Assembly: GCF_001894825.1 (NCBI RefSeq)
Contig: NZ_BCWY01000071.1
Coordinates: 1-48,193 of the forward strand
DNA: 48,193 nucleotides
DNA from: Rhodococcus jostii NBRC 16295
GTDB lineage: Bacteria > Actinomycetota > Actinomycetes > Mycobacteriales > Mycobacteriaceae
Direction: 5' to 3'
In this document: positions 8,185 through 17,036 of the stretch, one piece after another
Position numbering within the stretch: the stretch's first letter is position 1
Layout of the letters: each line of letters begins with the position of its first letter
The notes under the pieces: model-generated
The model's input: only the letters and a program-made list of their open reading frames with translations
The model's database searches: none
Told to the model about the DNA's origin: nothing
Made by a program: the position numbers and the translations under genes

Positions 8185-9156
8185 ATGCGCGCAATCCAGG
8201 TTTCTCGCCTTGGTGATCCGAATGTCCTCGAAGTCGCCGTGATTCCCGATCCCCAGCCCGGCCCGGCCGATCTTCTCGTCCGGACCGAAGCGATCGGCGT
8301 CAACTTCATCGACACCTACTTCCGGACCGGGGTGTACGCACACCCGCTGCCGTACGTTCCCGGCGACGAGGGCTCCGGCGTGGTCGAGACCGTCGGCGCT
8401 GACGTGCGCGACTTCGCTCCCGGCGACCGCGTCGCCTGGTGCGGGGCATCCGGCAACTACGCCGAGAAGGTGGTCGTGCCCGCCGCGGTTGCGATCGCGG
8501 TGCCGGAGGGTGTGCCCGCGCCGCAGGCGGCGTCGGCACTGGCGCAGGGCCTGACCGCCCATTACCTGGCGAACTCCACGTACCCGGTGCAGTCCGGCGA
8601 CACCGTGCTGGTCCACGCCGGTGCCGGCGGAGTGGGGCTGCTGCTGACCCAACTCGCGACGAGGCTCGGGGCCCGGGTGATCACCACCGTCTCGTCGGAT
8701 CCGAAGGAGAAGTTGTCGCGGGAGGCCGGCGCGGCCGAGGTGCTGCGCTACGACGACGACATCGCCGCCCGCGTCCGCGAACTCACCGACGGCGAGGGCG
8801 TCGCCGTGGCCTACGACGGTGTGGGTGCATCCACGTTCGAGGCGAGCCTCGCCTCCGTCCGGATCCGTGGCACCCTCGCCCTCTTCGGCGCCGCGAGCGG
8901 ACTGGTGCCGCCGTTCGACCCGCAGCGGCTCAATCCCGCAGGGTCCCTGTTCCTCACCCGTCCCACCCTCGCGCACTACGTCCGCACCAGGGAGGAACTG
9001 ACCTGGCGGGCAGGGGAAGTGTTCGGGGCCATCGCGGACGGTTCACTGCACGTCCGTGTCGGCGCGCAATACCCGCTCGAATGTGCCGCCGACGCGCACC
9101 GGGCCTGGAGGGCCGGAGGACGACCGGTGCCGTCGTGCTCGTGCCCTGACAACTAG
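8185..9156 (+). CDS. NADPH:quinone oxidoreductase (QOR/zeta-crystallin type), frameshifted C-terminus
   Basis: The 323-residue protein belongs to the zinc-free medium-chain dehydrogenase group, which reduces quinones or enones with NADPH. It shows IGVNFIDTYFRTGVY, YVPGDEGSGVV and the nucleotide-binding HAGAGGVGLLLTQLA. The last about 17 codons read as Cys/Pro/Arg-rich sequence, but one missing C near 9104-9106 would restore the family ending LEGRRTTGAVVLVP with a stop at 9147-9149. The C-terminal end has therefore been changed by a -1 event, real or a sequencing error. Most of the catalytic domain is intact. Three more -1 events lie in the next gene. Confidence 0.85.
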   Translation: MRAIQVSRLGDPNVLEVAVIPDPQPGPADLLVRTEAIGVNFIDTYFRTGVYAHPLPYVPGDEGSGVVETVGADVRDFAPGDRVAWCGASGNYAEKVVVPAAVAIAVPEGVPAPQAASALAQGLTAHYLANSTYPVQSGDTVLVHAGAGGVGLLLTQLATRLGARVITTVSSDPKEKLSREAGAAEVLRYDDDIAARVRELTDGEGVAVAYDGVGASTFEASLASVRIRGTLALFGAASGLVPPFDPQRLNPAGSLFLTRPTLAHYVRTREELTWRAGEVFGAIADGSLHVRVGAQYPLECAADAHRAWRAGGRPVPSCSCPDN

Positions 9157-9313
9157 AGGCGATACGCCTTCTTTGCTGCGGTCGGCCCATCCGACTGGAC
9201 GCACAACGATCGACGAGTTGCGAATGATCGCGCGGTTTCGCGCCCCCGGCATACAAGCCCCCGGAGCCCGGCCAGTGGAAATGGGCCTCGACATCAGCCC
9301 GGAGAGAACATGA

Positions 9314-10501
9314 TGGACCAACCACCTCCCAGCCGGACAGAAGCCTTCCGCGTCGACGACGCTCATCGCGGCGTCGGCATCGATCGGTATCTTCTTCGGA
9401 GCGTTCCTCGGAGGACGGCTCACCGACCGCTTCGGCCGCCAGGCCCTCTACACATTCGATCTGATCGGCGTCATCGTCTTCTCGGTCGCACAGTTCTGGG
9501 TGCACGACTTCTCGTGGCTGTTTGTGCTCCGGATTCTGATCGGAGTATCGATCGGGGCGGACTATCCCATCGCCACATCACTTTTGACCGAGTTCACCCG
9601 AAGAAGTACCGAGGCCCCTTCATCGGTGCCCTCACCGTGATGTGGTTCGTCGGTGCCGCCGCCGCCTACGTAGTCGGTGACGTCCTCACCCGAGTCAGCG
9701 ATCAGGGATGGCGATGGATGCTGGCCAGCGCCGCGGTGCCCGCTGCCCTGACCGTGCTCGCCCGCATCGGAACGCCGGAGTCGCCCCGTGGCTCGCCAGT
9801 CAGGGGCGCATCGACGAAGCCACTGCAGTCATCACGAAGATCTTCGGCCCGCACGCCGTCGTCGAGAACGAGTCCGGGCTCCGCGCCGGGGGAGTCGGCG
9901 CGCTCTGGAAGTCGGGATACCTCGGCCGAATCCTCTTCGTCACCACGTTCTGGACCGCAGCAATCGTGCCGCTGTTCGCGGTCTACCCCTTCGGCCCGAA
10001 CATCCTCGCAGGCCTCGGTCTCGACGGGCGAATGGTGAACATCGGGTCAGCCTTCATCACGATCCTGCTCCTGGTCGGCTGCGTCATCGCGATGGCGGCC
10101 ATCAACAAGTTGGGTCGCCGCACCCTGTTGATTCAAAGCTTCGCGTGGTCGGGACTGACTCTGCTCCTTCTGGGTTGTTCCCGGACAGTCCCGTTGCTGT
10201 CATCCTGTGCCTGTTCGCAACCTATGCGATCTTCACCGGGGGCGCTCAAGTCCTACAACTCGTATACCCCAACGAACTCTTTCCGACCGAAATCAGAGGC
10301 AGCGCGGAGGGATTGGCCTCATCACTCAGCCGAATCGGCGGTGCCGTCGGTACCTACCTGGTCCCGATCGCCCTGGACCGCTGGGGCATCGGACCGACCA
10401 TGCTCGGCGCTGCCGCGGTCACCTTGGCGGGCCTCGCTGTCAGCGTCGCCTGGGCGCCCGAAACACGCGGCAAGGCGCTCGCCGACACAGCGCGAATCTG
10501 A
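9314..10501 (+). pseudogene. MFS transporter (metabolite:H+ symporter type) broken by three -1 frameshifts
   Basis: The coding signal moves through three frames. It starts with GRLTDRFGRQALYTFDLIG and RILIGVSIGADYPIATSLL, continues with KKYRGPFIGALTVMWFVGAA, then NKLGRRTLLIQSFAWSG, and ends with YPNELFPTEIRGSAEGLASS and WAPETRGKALAD. The switches fall near 9595-9601, 9783-9790 and 10172-10178. Each is explained by one base missing from a run of C, G or T. The first transmembrane helix and a proper start are also missing. The family imports organic acids, aromatic acids or sugars, fitting the catabolic neighbourhood. If the deletions are sequencing errors the gene may be functional. Confidence 0.75.
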
Positions 10502-10680
10502 GCCCAGTCCCTGTGCCGCCGGCACGGTGCACAGGCACCGGCTGCTCGATCTGGTCGGCTGAAATGCTCGAGCGTCGAGTTCGCCAGGAGACATACGTGC
10601 GTACAATTCACGTGGCGAGGTTAATACCCGCGTCCGACCCGATGGGCGTGCATCGTCTGGCTCAAAACCGGGAGTGATTC

Positions 10681-12171
10681 GTGTCGAACCTGACAATCGG
10701 CGACTTGGTAGCCATGAGGCAACTTGCGTGCAGCGTGGTCGCCGGCGCGGCCGGTGCAGGACGGACCGTGGTGTGGGCGCACGTGTGCGAGTTGCCCGAT
10801 CCGTGGAACTGGCTCAGTGCCGACGACCTACTGTTGACCACCGGGATGAGTCTGCCGGCAGCGGCTGACGGACAGACGCAGTTCATTCGCCGTCTCAGCG
10901 AGGCAGGTTTGGCCGGTATCGCGATCGGCGACGACCTGCAAGCGCCCCCGCTCACGCCAGACATGCTCTCCGAAGCCGACGACCTGAGCTTCCCCGTTCT
11001 CTCGGTCGGTCATGCCACACCCTTTGCGGCGATCGGCCGCACCGTCGCCATCGCAGCCCAGAGCGTCCAGGTCAGTCGAATTGCCCGCCTGAGCCGGCTC
11101 TATGACGCCACGCAAGCGGCACCAGAGGACGAGACATCGCTGCTCGATCGACTGTCGGCGGAACTCGGACACCAGCTCCATGTCGTTGATGTCGAGCTCG
11201 GGAGCGAGGTGCTCCGTGATGCACACCCACTGGACGAGGAACTCATCGGTCAGCTTCGCAGCCGCGTCGGCGGCCGGCTCGACCGTCTTCCGCCGAGAAT
11301 GGCGATCGAAACCGGTGCCGGAACCACGGCGACAGCATTCCCCCTCGCCACCCACCGCAAGTGCATGCTCGTCGCGGCAGGGACCACCGACCTCGAAGTC
11401 GATGCCTTCGTGCTGCTACACGCCCAGAGCCTGGTCGGCGTCGAAGTCGAGCGCGTAACCCGCGAACGCGAACGCACCGATACCGTGCGGGCGGAGCTTC
11501 TCGAGCACATGATCACCGGATCGATCAGCGCGGATGCCGCCACCCCTCGGCTCGGGCAACTGGGATTGGCCGACACGGACTGGTGCGTCATCGGATTCGA
11601 CGCCCCTCACCTCCAGACCGCTCGCACGCTCATCGGAGACCGCGGATTCCCCTACCTCTCGTGTTCCGCGGGGGCGGAGGGCTACCTGATGGTCCCGAGC
11701 GCCGACGCCGACCTGGCGGCGGATCTCCTCGACCACCACATCGATTCGATGGGCATGTCGGCACGGAACGCGACGACTCAACGGGTGCCGGACAGCGTTC
11801 GTCAGGCCCGGTGGGCCCTCCAGGCCGCGCGTGCGGCCGGCGGCGGCCTTGCCGAGTATTCGACCGCGGCGCCCCTGTTTCTTCCCCGCACATTGACCGA
11901 AGCGCATTTCGCGACGCGGGCAGTGCTGGGGAAGGTCATCGATTACGACGCGGCCAATCACAGTGATCTCATCGAGACTCTCGATGTATTCCTGTCCATG
12001 GACCGAAACTGGTCGGCAACTGCAGAAAAGCTTGTCATCCACCGGCAGACACTCGGATACCGACTTCGCAAGATCGAGGGTCTGACCGGCCGAAGCATGA
12101 AGAGTTCCGCCGACATCGCCGACTTCTGGATGGCACTGATCACCCGCCGGATCAGTACCGGCCAGAACTGA
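10681..12171 (+). CDS. PucR-family transcriptional regulator (first of a tandem pair)
   Basis: The 496-residue protein has the PucR layout. An N-terminal sensory domain (LTIGDLVAM, ELPDPWNWLSADDLLLTTG) resembles the PurC/PucR N-domain. A central region follows, and the C-terminal helix-turn-helix (FLSMDRNWSATAEKLVIHRQ, LGYRLRKIEGLTGR) is of the CdaR/PucR type. Such regulators usually activate nitrogen-compound or aromatic catabolic genes in response to a pathway metabolite. The GTG start at 10681 has GGGAG just upstream. It is followed 74 bp later by a paralogue of identical length. Targets are probably the surrounding catabolic operons; the inducer is unknown. Confidence 0.88.
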   Translation: MSNLTIGDLVAMRQLACSVVAGAAGAGRTVVWAHVCELPDPWNWLSADDLLLTTGMSLPAAADGQTQFIRRLSEAGLAGIAIGDDLQAPPLTPDMLSEADDLSFPVLSVGHATPFAAIGRTVAIAAQSVQVSRIARLSRLYDATQAAPEDETSLLDRLSAELGHQLHVVDVELGSEVLRDAHPLDEELIGQLRSRVGGRLDRLPPRMAIETGAGTTATAFPLATHRKCMLVAAGTTDLEVDAFVLLHAQSLVGVEVERVTRERERTDTVRAELLEHMITGSISADAATPRLGQLGLADTDWCVIGFDAPHLQTARTLIGDRGFPYLSCSAGAEGYLMVPSADADLAADLLDHHIDSMGMSARNATTQRVPDSVRQARWALQAARAAGGGLAEYSTAAPLFLPRTLTEAHFATRAVLGKVIDYDAANHSDLIETLDVFLSMDRNWSATAEKLVIHRQTLGYRLRKIEGLTGRSMKSSADIADFWMALITRRISTGQN

Positions 12172-12220
12172 CCCGCGTAGCCCCATTACAGGGCCTTACC
12201 GCCCGCCCGCCCGCGAGACG

Positions 12221-12240
12221 AGAGGAGAGGAGAGGAGAGG
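12221..12240 (+). repeat. pentamer repeat (AGAGG)x4 forming the ribosome binding site
   Basis: Four perfect AGAGG copies run to within 5 bp of the ATG at 12246 and contain several overlapping Shine-Dalgarno-like GGAG sequences. A CCCG-type repeat lies just upstream (about 12200-12214). Gain or loss of one unit would move the ribosome binding site by 5 bp. Confidence 0.75.
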
Positions 12241-12245
12241 AGACA

Positions 12246-13736
12246 ATGTCGAGACTCACCGTCGGTGACCTCATCGCGATGGACCAGCTCGGGTGCGCTG
12301 CCGTTGCCGGCATAGGGGGCCTCGATCGACGGATTGTGTGGGCGCACACCTCGGAACTCGACCCCTGGGACTGGCTGGGAGCGGACGAGCTGCTGATGAC
12401 TGCCGGTTTGTGTGTGCCGTCGGACGAACGGACACAGTGCACGTTCGTCGAACGCCTCCACGAAAAAGGACTGGCGGGCGTCATCATCGGAGACGATGTG
12501 ACAGCGCCACCCCTGACGGCCGCGATGCTGGCCGATGCCGACAGACTGAACTTCCCCATCCTTCGGTGCAGCCACACCACCCCGTTCGCGGCCATCGGAC
12601 GGACCGTGGCTCTTGCGAGTCAGAGCGTTCAAGTCAGCAGGGTCGCACGACTGAGCCGACTCTACGAACACGCACGCTCAACCTCACTGGCGGAGACGAG
12701 TCTCCTGGTCAGGCTTTCTCGAGAACTTCAATACACCTTGCACGTCGTCGACGTCGAGCACGGTACCGACGTTCTTCCCACGGACAATCCACTGTCCGAC
12801 ACAACCATCCGGTCATTGACGTCGCGCGTCGCCGGGACACTCGACCGCCTCCCCGCCCACCTCACGCTCGGAGAAGGTGCGGACTACGTGATGACCGCCC
12901 ATGCACTCCCCACTCACCGCAAGTGCATGCTGGTCATGGAGGGAAGCCCGGCCACGGATGTCGATGCCTTTGCACTGCTGCACGTGCGGAGCCTGATCGG
13001 CGTCGAAGTCGAAAAAGTCACCAGGGACCGGGAGTACGCCGACGAAGTCGGTGCAGCCCTGCTGCAGAGAATCCTCGCCGGCTCCGACGCAACCGACGCC
13101 GTCACACCACTCCTCGAAGACTTCGACCTGGGCCGACCCGAATGGACCGTGTTGAGCTTCGGTACCGACTTCCTTCCCGCTGCCAGGACGATAGCGGGAG
13201 ACCGCGGTGTTCCCAACATGACCGCCATACTCGACGAACACGCATACATGCTGCTCCCCAGCGGGCGAAGTTCCGAGACCATCGACCTGCTCAGCGGAAA
13301 GACCCGGGCGATGGGAGTGTCGCCCTCGGCTACCACGATCGGACAAATCTCGGACAGCGCTCGCCAGGCGAGCTGGGCCTTGGACACCGCCAGATCAACC
13401 GGTGTACCCGTCGCCCGATACTCCACCGATGCGCCACTGTTCGTGCCGCGCACCCGAACCGACGCCCGGCATGCCACCGACGCAATCCTCGGCGATCTCC
13501 TCCTCTACGACCAGGGCCACGAGTCGCACCTCGTCGAGACCCTCGAAACCTTCCTCACACACAACCGAAGCTGGACCGCGACTGCCGATCGGCTCGGAAT
13601 CCACCGGCAGTCCCTGGCTTTTCGGCTCCGGAAGATCGAGTCCGTGACAGGACGAAACCTGAAGGCATCATCGGACATCGCGATGCTGTGGCTTGCGCTT
13701 CGCGCACGCGCCCACGCGAGCGCACTCACCGACTGA
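12246..13736 (+). CDS. PucR-family transcriptional regulator (second of a tandem pair)
   Basis: This 496-residue paralogue of the preceding regulator has the same order of blocks: RLTVGDLIAMDQLG, ELDPWDWLGADELLMTAG, HTTPFAAIGRTVALASQSVQ, a central GGDEF-like-fold region and a C-terminal helix-turn-helix (TATADRLGIHRQSLAFRLRK). The matching length and closely parallel sequence point to tandem duplication followed by divergence. It is probably co-transcribed with the first copy. Its ribosome binding site is the AGAGG repeat, which could make expression variable. It converges on the old-yellow-enzyme gene, with a bidirectional hairpin between them. Confidence 0.88.
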   Translation: MSRLTVGDLIAMDQLGCAAVAGIGGLDRRIVWAHTSELDPWDWLGADELLMTAGLCVPSDERTQCTFVERLHEKGLAGVIIGDDVTAPPLTAAMLADADRLNFPILRCSHTTPFAAIGRTVALASQSVQVSRVARLSRLYEHARSTSLAETSLLVRLSRELQYTLHVVDVEHGTDVLPTDNPLSDTTIRSLTSRVAGTLDRLPAHLTLGEGADYVMTAHALPTHRKCMLVMEGSPATDVDAFALLHVRSLIGVEVEKVTRDREYADEVGAALLQRILAGSDATDAVTPLLEDFDLGRPEWTVLSFGTDFLPAARTIAGDRGVPNMTAILDEHAYMLLPSGRSSETIDLLSGKTRAMGVSPSATTIGQISDSARQASWALDTARSTGVPVARYSTDAPLFVPRTRTDARHATDAILGDLLLYDQGHESHLVETLETFLTHNRSWTATADRLGIHRQSLAFRLRKIESVTGRNLKASSDIAMLWLALRARAHASALTD

Positions 13737-13760
13737 ACGGGAACCCACTCTCGCGTACGG

Positions 13761-13813
13761 AAGAACCTCCGGCAGGGTGCGGGCCGTCGAGACCCACCCC
13801 ACCGGAGGTTCTT
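13761..13813. terminator. bidirectional hairpin terminator between convergent genes
   Basis: AAGAACCTCCGG (13761-13772) pairs perfectly with CCGGAGGTTCTT (13802-13813) across a 29-nt loop. It lies between the 3' ends of the second PucR gene and the flavin oxidoreductase gene, ending in T-rich sequence for rightward and A/T-rich sequence for leftward transcripts. Confidence 0.65.
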
Positions 13814-13845
13814 TCCACATCAGCCGACCTCCTGGCCGCGGACTT

Positions 13846-15822
13846 CTAAATGGCAGTCGCGGCCTCGAGCCCGTCGAGGACGGCCTCTTCGACGGTGCGC
13901 GGAGCGAGGCAGTCACCGACTCCGGTGAACGGGATACCGGTGGATTCGACCTCGGCGAGCAGGGCGTCGTTCTGCTGGTGACCGAGGGCGAGGACGAGTC
14001 CGTCGATGCCGTCGAGGATGATCGGTTCGCCGGTCAGGGTGTTGACCAGGTAGACGGTGTCGTCGTCGGCCCCGAACAGGCGCGTGTGCGGGATGACACG
14101 TACCTTCGCCTCGGTGGCGGCACGCAGCATCGCGATTCGGGTGTACTGCTGCAGGTTCTCACCGGCCGCGTAGCCGTTGACGCACAGGGTCACCTTGCGC
14201 CCCTCGCGGGCGAGCATTTCCGCGACTCCGAGCCCGGTCCAGTCCCCTCGCCAGTCCGCCACGACGATCTCACCCTTGGGGGTGTTGCCGCCGGCCGAGC
14301 CGATCACATCCCACGCCTCGAGCACCGGCATGTCCCCGTCCAGCTCGAGCGGCGGCCGATACGGGGTGGCGCCGGTCGCGATGATGACATGGTCGGGACG
14401 TTCCGCGGTGATCATCGCCGCATCGACCTCGGCGCGGGTTTTGACAATGACCCCGTAGCGGTCGAGTTCGGACTGCAGATTGGTTGCGGCGCCGCCGAAC
14501 TCGGACCGGCCGGGAAGCCGCTCGGCCAGCAATACCTGCCCGCCGACCCGGCCGCTTGCCTCGTACAGGGTGACCCGGTGACCGCGCTGGGCGGCGACCA
14601 CGGCCGCCTTCATCCCGGCGGGCCCGCCGCCGACGACCATGACGTCCTTCGGCTTCGGGGTGATCACCAGGGTGCCGAATTCGCGTTCGCGTCCGGTCTC
14701 CGGTCGCTGGATACAGGAGATCGGGTAGCCGGCCTGGAAGTGACCGATGCACGCCTGGTTGCAGCCGATGCAGGCCCGGATGTCGTCCGGCCGCTCGGCC
14801 TGCGCCTTGGCCGGCATGTCCGGGTCGCAGATCAGGGCGCGGGTCATCGCGCAGGCGTCGGCCTGTCCCTTGTCGATGACGATTTCGGCTTCCTGCGGTT
14901 GGTTGATCCGCCCGGCGACGAGCACCGGAATCGACACCGCGGCCTTGATGTTCGCCGCGGCGGGTGCGGTGTAGGCAGCCTCCTCGCTCATCGGCGGAAC
15001 GATGTGCAACGACCCGGACCGGCTGGCGGACGTGCCCTCGGTGATGTTCAGGTAGTCCAGCGACCCGACTGCGTCGAGCCGGCGGCACACCTCCACGATG
15101 TCGGTGGGCTCCTGCTCCTCCTCCGGGGAGGAGTGCTCGATGCCGGACACGCGGACGCCGACCGCGAACCCCGGTCCGACGGCCTCGCGGACGGCCGAGA
15201 TGATCTCGCGCAGGAACCGCATCCGATTGTCGAGGTCGCCGCCGTACTTGTCGGTGCGCAGGTTCAGTTCGGGGTTGAGGAACTGGGCGGGCAGGTAGCC
15301 GTGGCTGGCCACGATCTCGACGCCGTCGAGTCCGGCCTGCTGGAGACGGCGCGCCCCTGCCGCGTATCCGGCCACGACCTCGGCGATCATCGCCTGGGAC
15401 ATCGGCCGGGGCATGACCCGGAATCGTTCGTTCGGGACGGCCGACGGGGCATACGCGACCGGAAGCGCACCGTCCTGGGATTCCATGATTTCCCGGCCCG
15501 GATGGAACACCTGACCGAACACGGCGCATCCGTGCTCGTGAGCGGCGTCGGCGACGCGCCGGTATCCCTCGATGCAGCTGTCGTCGGTGGCCATGAGCAC
15601 GTGGTAGGTGTACCGCGCGGTCTCGTGGATACCGGCGACCTGCATGATGATCAGCCCGGCGCCGCCGGCTGCCCGGGCGCGGTGGTATTCGACGAGCTGG
15701 TCGGTGACCGCGCCGTCGTGCACCATCACGGTGTCGTGACCGGAGGAGAAGATCCGGTTCTTCAGGGTGACGTCACCGACCTGCAAGGGGGAGAACAGGT
15801 TCGGAAAGAGGGTGTCAGACAT
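13846..15822 (-). CDS. old-yellow-enzyme/2,4-dienoyl-CoA-reductase-like Fe-S flavoprotein
   Basis: The 658-residue protein has an N-terminal FMN TIM barrel (LFSPLQVGDVTLKNRI, HGYLPAQFLNPELNLRTDKY), a cysteine cluster CIGCNQACIGHF plus a later Cys (SCIQRP) for a [4Fe-4S] centre, then an FAD/NAD(P) domain (VMVVGGGPAGMKAAVVAAQR). This is the layout of FadH, trimethylamine dehydrogenase and related enone reductases. It probably reduces a conjugated intermediate, or oxidatively removes an amine, in the local pathway. It is 51 bp downstream of the RidA-like gene on the same strand, forming a two-gene operon. Choosing between enoate reductase and amine dehydrogenase needs active-site comparison. Confidence 0.87.
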   Translation of the reverse strand: MSDTLFPNLFSPLQVGDVTLKNRIFSSGHDTVMVHDGAVTDQLVEYHRARAAGGAGLIIMQVAGIHETARYTYHVLMATDDSCIEGYRRVADAAHEHGCAVFGQVFHPGREIMESQDGALPVAYAPSAVPNERFRVMPRPMSQAMIAEVVAGYAAGARRLQQAGLDGVEIVASHGYLPAQFLNPELNLRTDKYGGDLDNRMRFLREIISAVREAVGPGFAVGVRVSGIEHSSPEEEQEPTDIVEVCRRLDAVGSLDYLNITEGTSASRSGSLHIVPPMSEEAAYTAPAAANIKAAVSIPVLVAGRINQPQEAEIVIDKGQADACAMTRALICDPDMPAKAQAERPDDIRACIGCNQACIGHFQAGYPISCIQRPETGREREFGTLVITPKPKDVMVVGGGPAGMKAAVVAAQRGHRVTLYEASGRVGGQVLLAERLPGRSEFGGAATNLQSELDRYGVIVKTRAEVDAAMITAERPDHVIIATGATPYRPPLELDGDMPVLEAWDVIGSAGGNTPKGEIVVADWRGDWTGLGVAEMLAREGRKVTLCVNGYAAGENLQQYTRIAMLRAATEAKVRVIPHTRLFGADDDTVYLVNTLTGEPIILDGIDGLVLALGHQQNDALLAEVESTGIPFTGVGDCLAPRTVEEAVLDGLEAATAI

Positions 15823-15873
15823 GGAATCCCAGTTCTGTACTGGTGGTGGAAAGGTCGGGGTGTCTGCCAGCAG

Positions 15874-16302
15874 CTAGCTGGCGTCGGTGTCGGTGAGGAT
15901 TCGCTGGGCACCGGCGACGGCGACGGCGTCCGCTTCGAAGAGCATGCCCTCGACGAGGAACGAGTTCTGTACCGCGGTCACCGCCGGCCAGGGGCTGGTG
16001 AAGAATTCGGCGCGGACCTTCTTGAACGTCTCGAAGTCGTCGCGGTTGCCCAGGTAGGCGGTCAGCTTGACCACCGACGACATCGAGGCGCCGTGCTGGT
16101 GCAGGATCTTTTCGATGTTGCGGAACACCTGACGTGCCTGGGCCTCGAAGCCGCCCTCGACGAGGTTTCCGGCGTCGTCGTAGCCGGCCTGACCGGACGT
16201 GAACACCAGGTCTCCGGCCTTGGCGCCCTGGCTGTACTGGGCGGACTGTGCCCAGGTGAAGGGGGCGGGGCGCGTTTCGACGATGTTCTCGGTGGTCGTC
16301 AT
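15874..16302 (-). CDS. RidA/YjgF/YER057c-family protein lacking the canonical arginine
   Basis: The 142-residue protein has the RidA fold pattern (DLVFTSGQAGYDDAGNLVEG, then QARQVFRNIEKILHQHGAS, VVKLTAYLGNRDDF). Canonical RidA hydrolyses reactive enamines/imines with a conserved Arg in a VARLP-type motif. Here that region reads NSFLVEGMLFEADAVAVAG and the arginine is absent, so it belongs with the non-deaminase Rid subfamilies often found in catabolic operons such as that of RutC. The ATG at 16302 has AAAGGATC upstream, while the frame extends without homology to 16344. It is the first gene of an operon with the flavin oxidoreductase and divergent from the MerR gene. Confidence 0.85.
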   Translation of the reverse strand: MTTTENIVETRPAPFTWAQSAQYSQGAKAGDLVFTSGQAGYDDAGNLVEGGFEAQARQVFRNIEKILHQHGASMSSVVKLTAYLGNRDDFETFKKVRAEFFTSPWPAVTAVQNSFLVEGMLFEADAVAVAGAQRILTDTDAS

Positions 16303-16321
16303 GGTGATCCTTTCGGTAGAC

Positions 16322-16339
16322 GTCCCGGGAGTCCGGGAC
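16322..16339. promoter_or_regulatory. palindrome in the RidA leader
   Basis: GTCCCGG and CCGGGAC flank GAGT, a perfect 7-bp dyad starting 20 bp upstream of the RidA-like ATG. It is a possible operator or leader hairpin for the leftward operon. Confidence 0.4.
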
Positions 16340-16518
16340 CGCATTGGCGTCGCACTCGCCGGCTGACGAGGTGAAACGCTATGGCATGGATCACCGAGAA
16401 GTAACCGTACTGTTGGATAAACTCACACTGATGCTCTATCCATCCGTACACATCTCTGGCCTCATTGCCCCGGAAATGCGGGATGCGCGGGAAGTGCTGA
16501 GCCGGCAGGGCGGGTTCC

Positions 16519-16555
16519 TTGACTTCAAGTACTTCAAGTTTTTACGTTGGATGGA
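16519..16555 (+). promoter_or_regulatory. putative promoter of the MerR gene, perhaps leaderless
   Basis: A TTGACT -35 element (16519-16524) and TACGTT (16543-16548) are 18 bp apart, with a direct repeat of ACTTCAAGT between them. An extended spacer with repeats is where a MerR-type dimer would bind. The predicted transcript start falls near the GTG at 16556, so translation may be leaderless. Confidence 0.4.
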
Positions 16556-17020
16556 GTGAATGCACGAACCTTCCCCCCGCATACCTACTCGATCAACGAA
16601 GCGGCCGCATTGACCGGTCTTCCGGCGAGCACGCTTCGTTACTACGAGTCGATCGGTGTGATCGCGCCGGTGAGCCGCGGGGAGAGCAGCAAGCATCGGG
16701 TGTACACCGAGGATGACCTGGACCAGCTCATCTGGGTTGCGTGCTTGGCCGCCACCGGCATGTCGGTGAGCGACATGCGGCAGTACGTGGCGAATGGGCA
16801 ATTAGGTTCCTCGGCTGCATCGGAGCAGATCGAACTGCTCACGGTGCAGCAGGAGCGGCTGGCAGTCGAGGCTGACCAGATCGCGCTGCGCAGACGATTT
16901 GTCCAGCTGAAAATCGACTACTGGCAGGCGGTCGAGGTGGGCGACAGCGCTCGAGCCGAGTTGCTCTCGACCGAGGCGCGCACCCTGGCCGACGAACTCA
17001 AGCGCGTGAAGAAGCGGTAA
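16547..17020 (+). CDS. MerR-family transcriptional regulator
   Basis: The roughly 154-157-residue protein starts its winged-helix domain at YSINEAAALTGLPASTLRYY and continues with ESIGVIAPVSRGESSKHRVY, a clear MerR DNA-binding head. A coiled-coil dimerisation helix follows (about residues 95-150, rich in Glu/Gln/Leu/Arg). No metal-binding cysteines are seen, so it is not a metal sensor and more likely senses an organic molecule. The frame can start with TTG at 16547 or GTG at 16556; GTG fits a leaderless promoter better. It is divergent from the RidA/flavoprotein operon and upstream of the alcohol dehydrogenase gene, so it probably controls one or both. Confidence 0.88.
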   Translation: MDGVNARTFPPHTYSINEAAALTGLPASTLRYYESIGVIAPVSRGESSKHRVYTEDDLDQLIWVACLAATGMSVSDMRQYVANGQLGSSAASEQIELLTVQQERLAVEADQIALRRRFVQLKIDYWQAVEVGDSARAELLSTEARTLADELKRVKKR

Positions 17021-17036
17021 CTCACCGCGCCCGCCC

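Noticed and set aside
13693..16374. Very long forward frame (893 codons) over the flavoprotein and Rid genes
   Set aside because: It is an antisense open frame produced by high GC content. The reverse strand carries FMN, Fe-S and Rid motifs.
16344..16559. Forward 71-codon frame between the Rid and MerR genes
   Set aside because: It lies in the divergent promoter region, overlaps the MerR promoter and start, and has no recognisable sequence.
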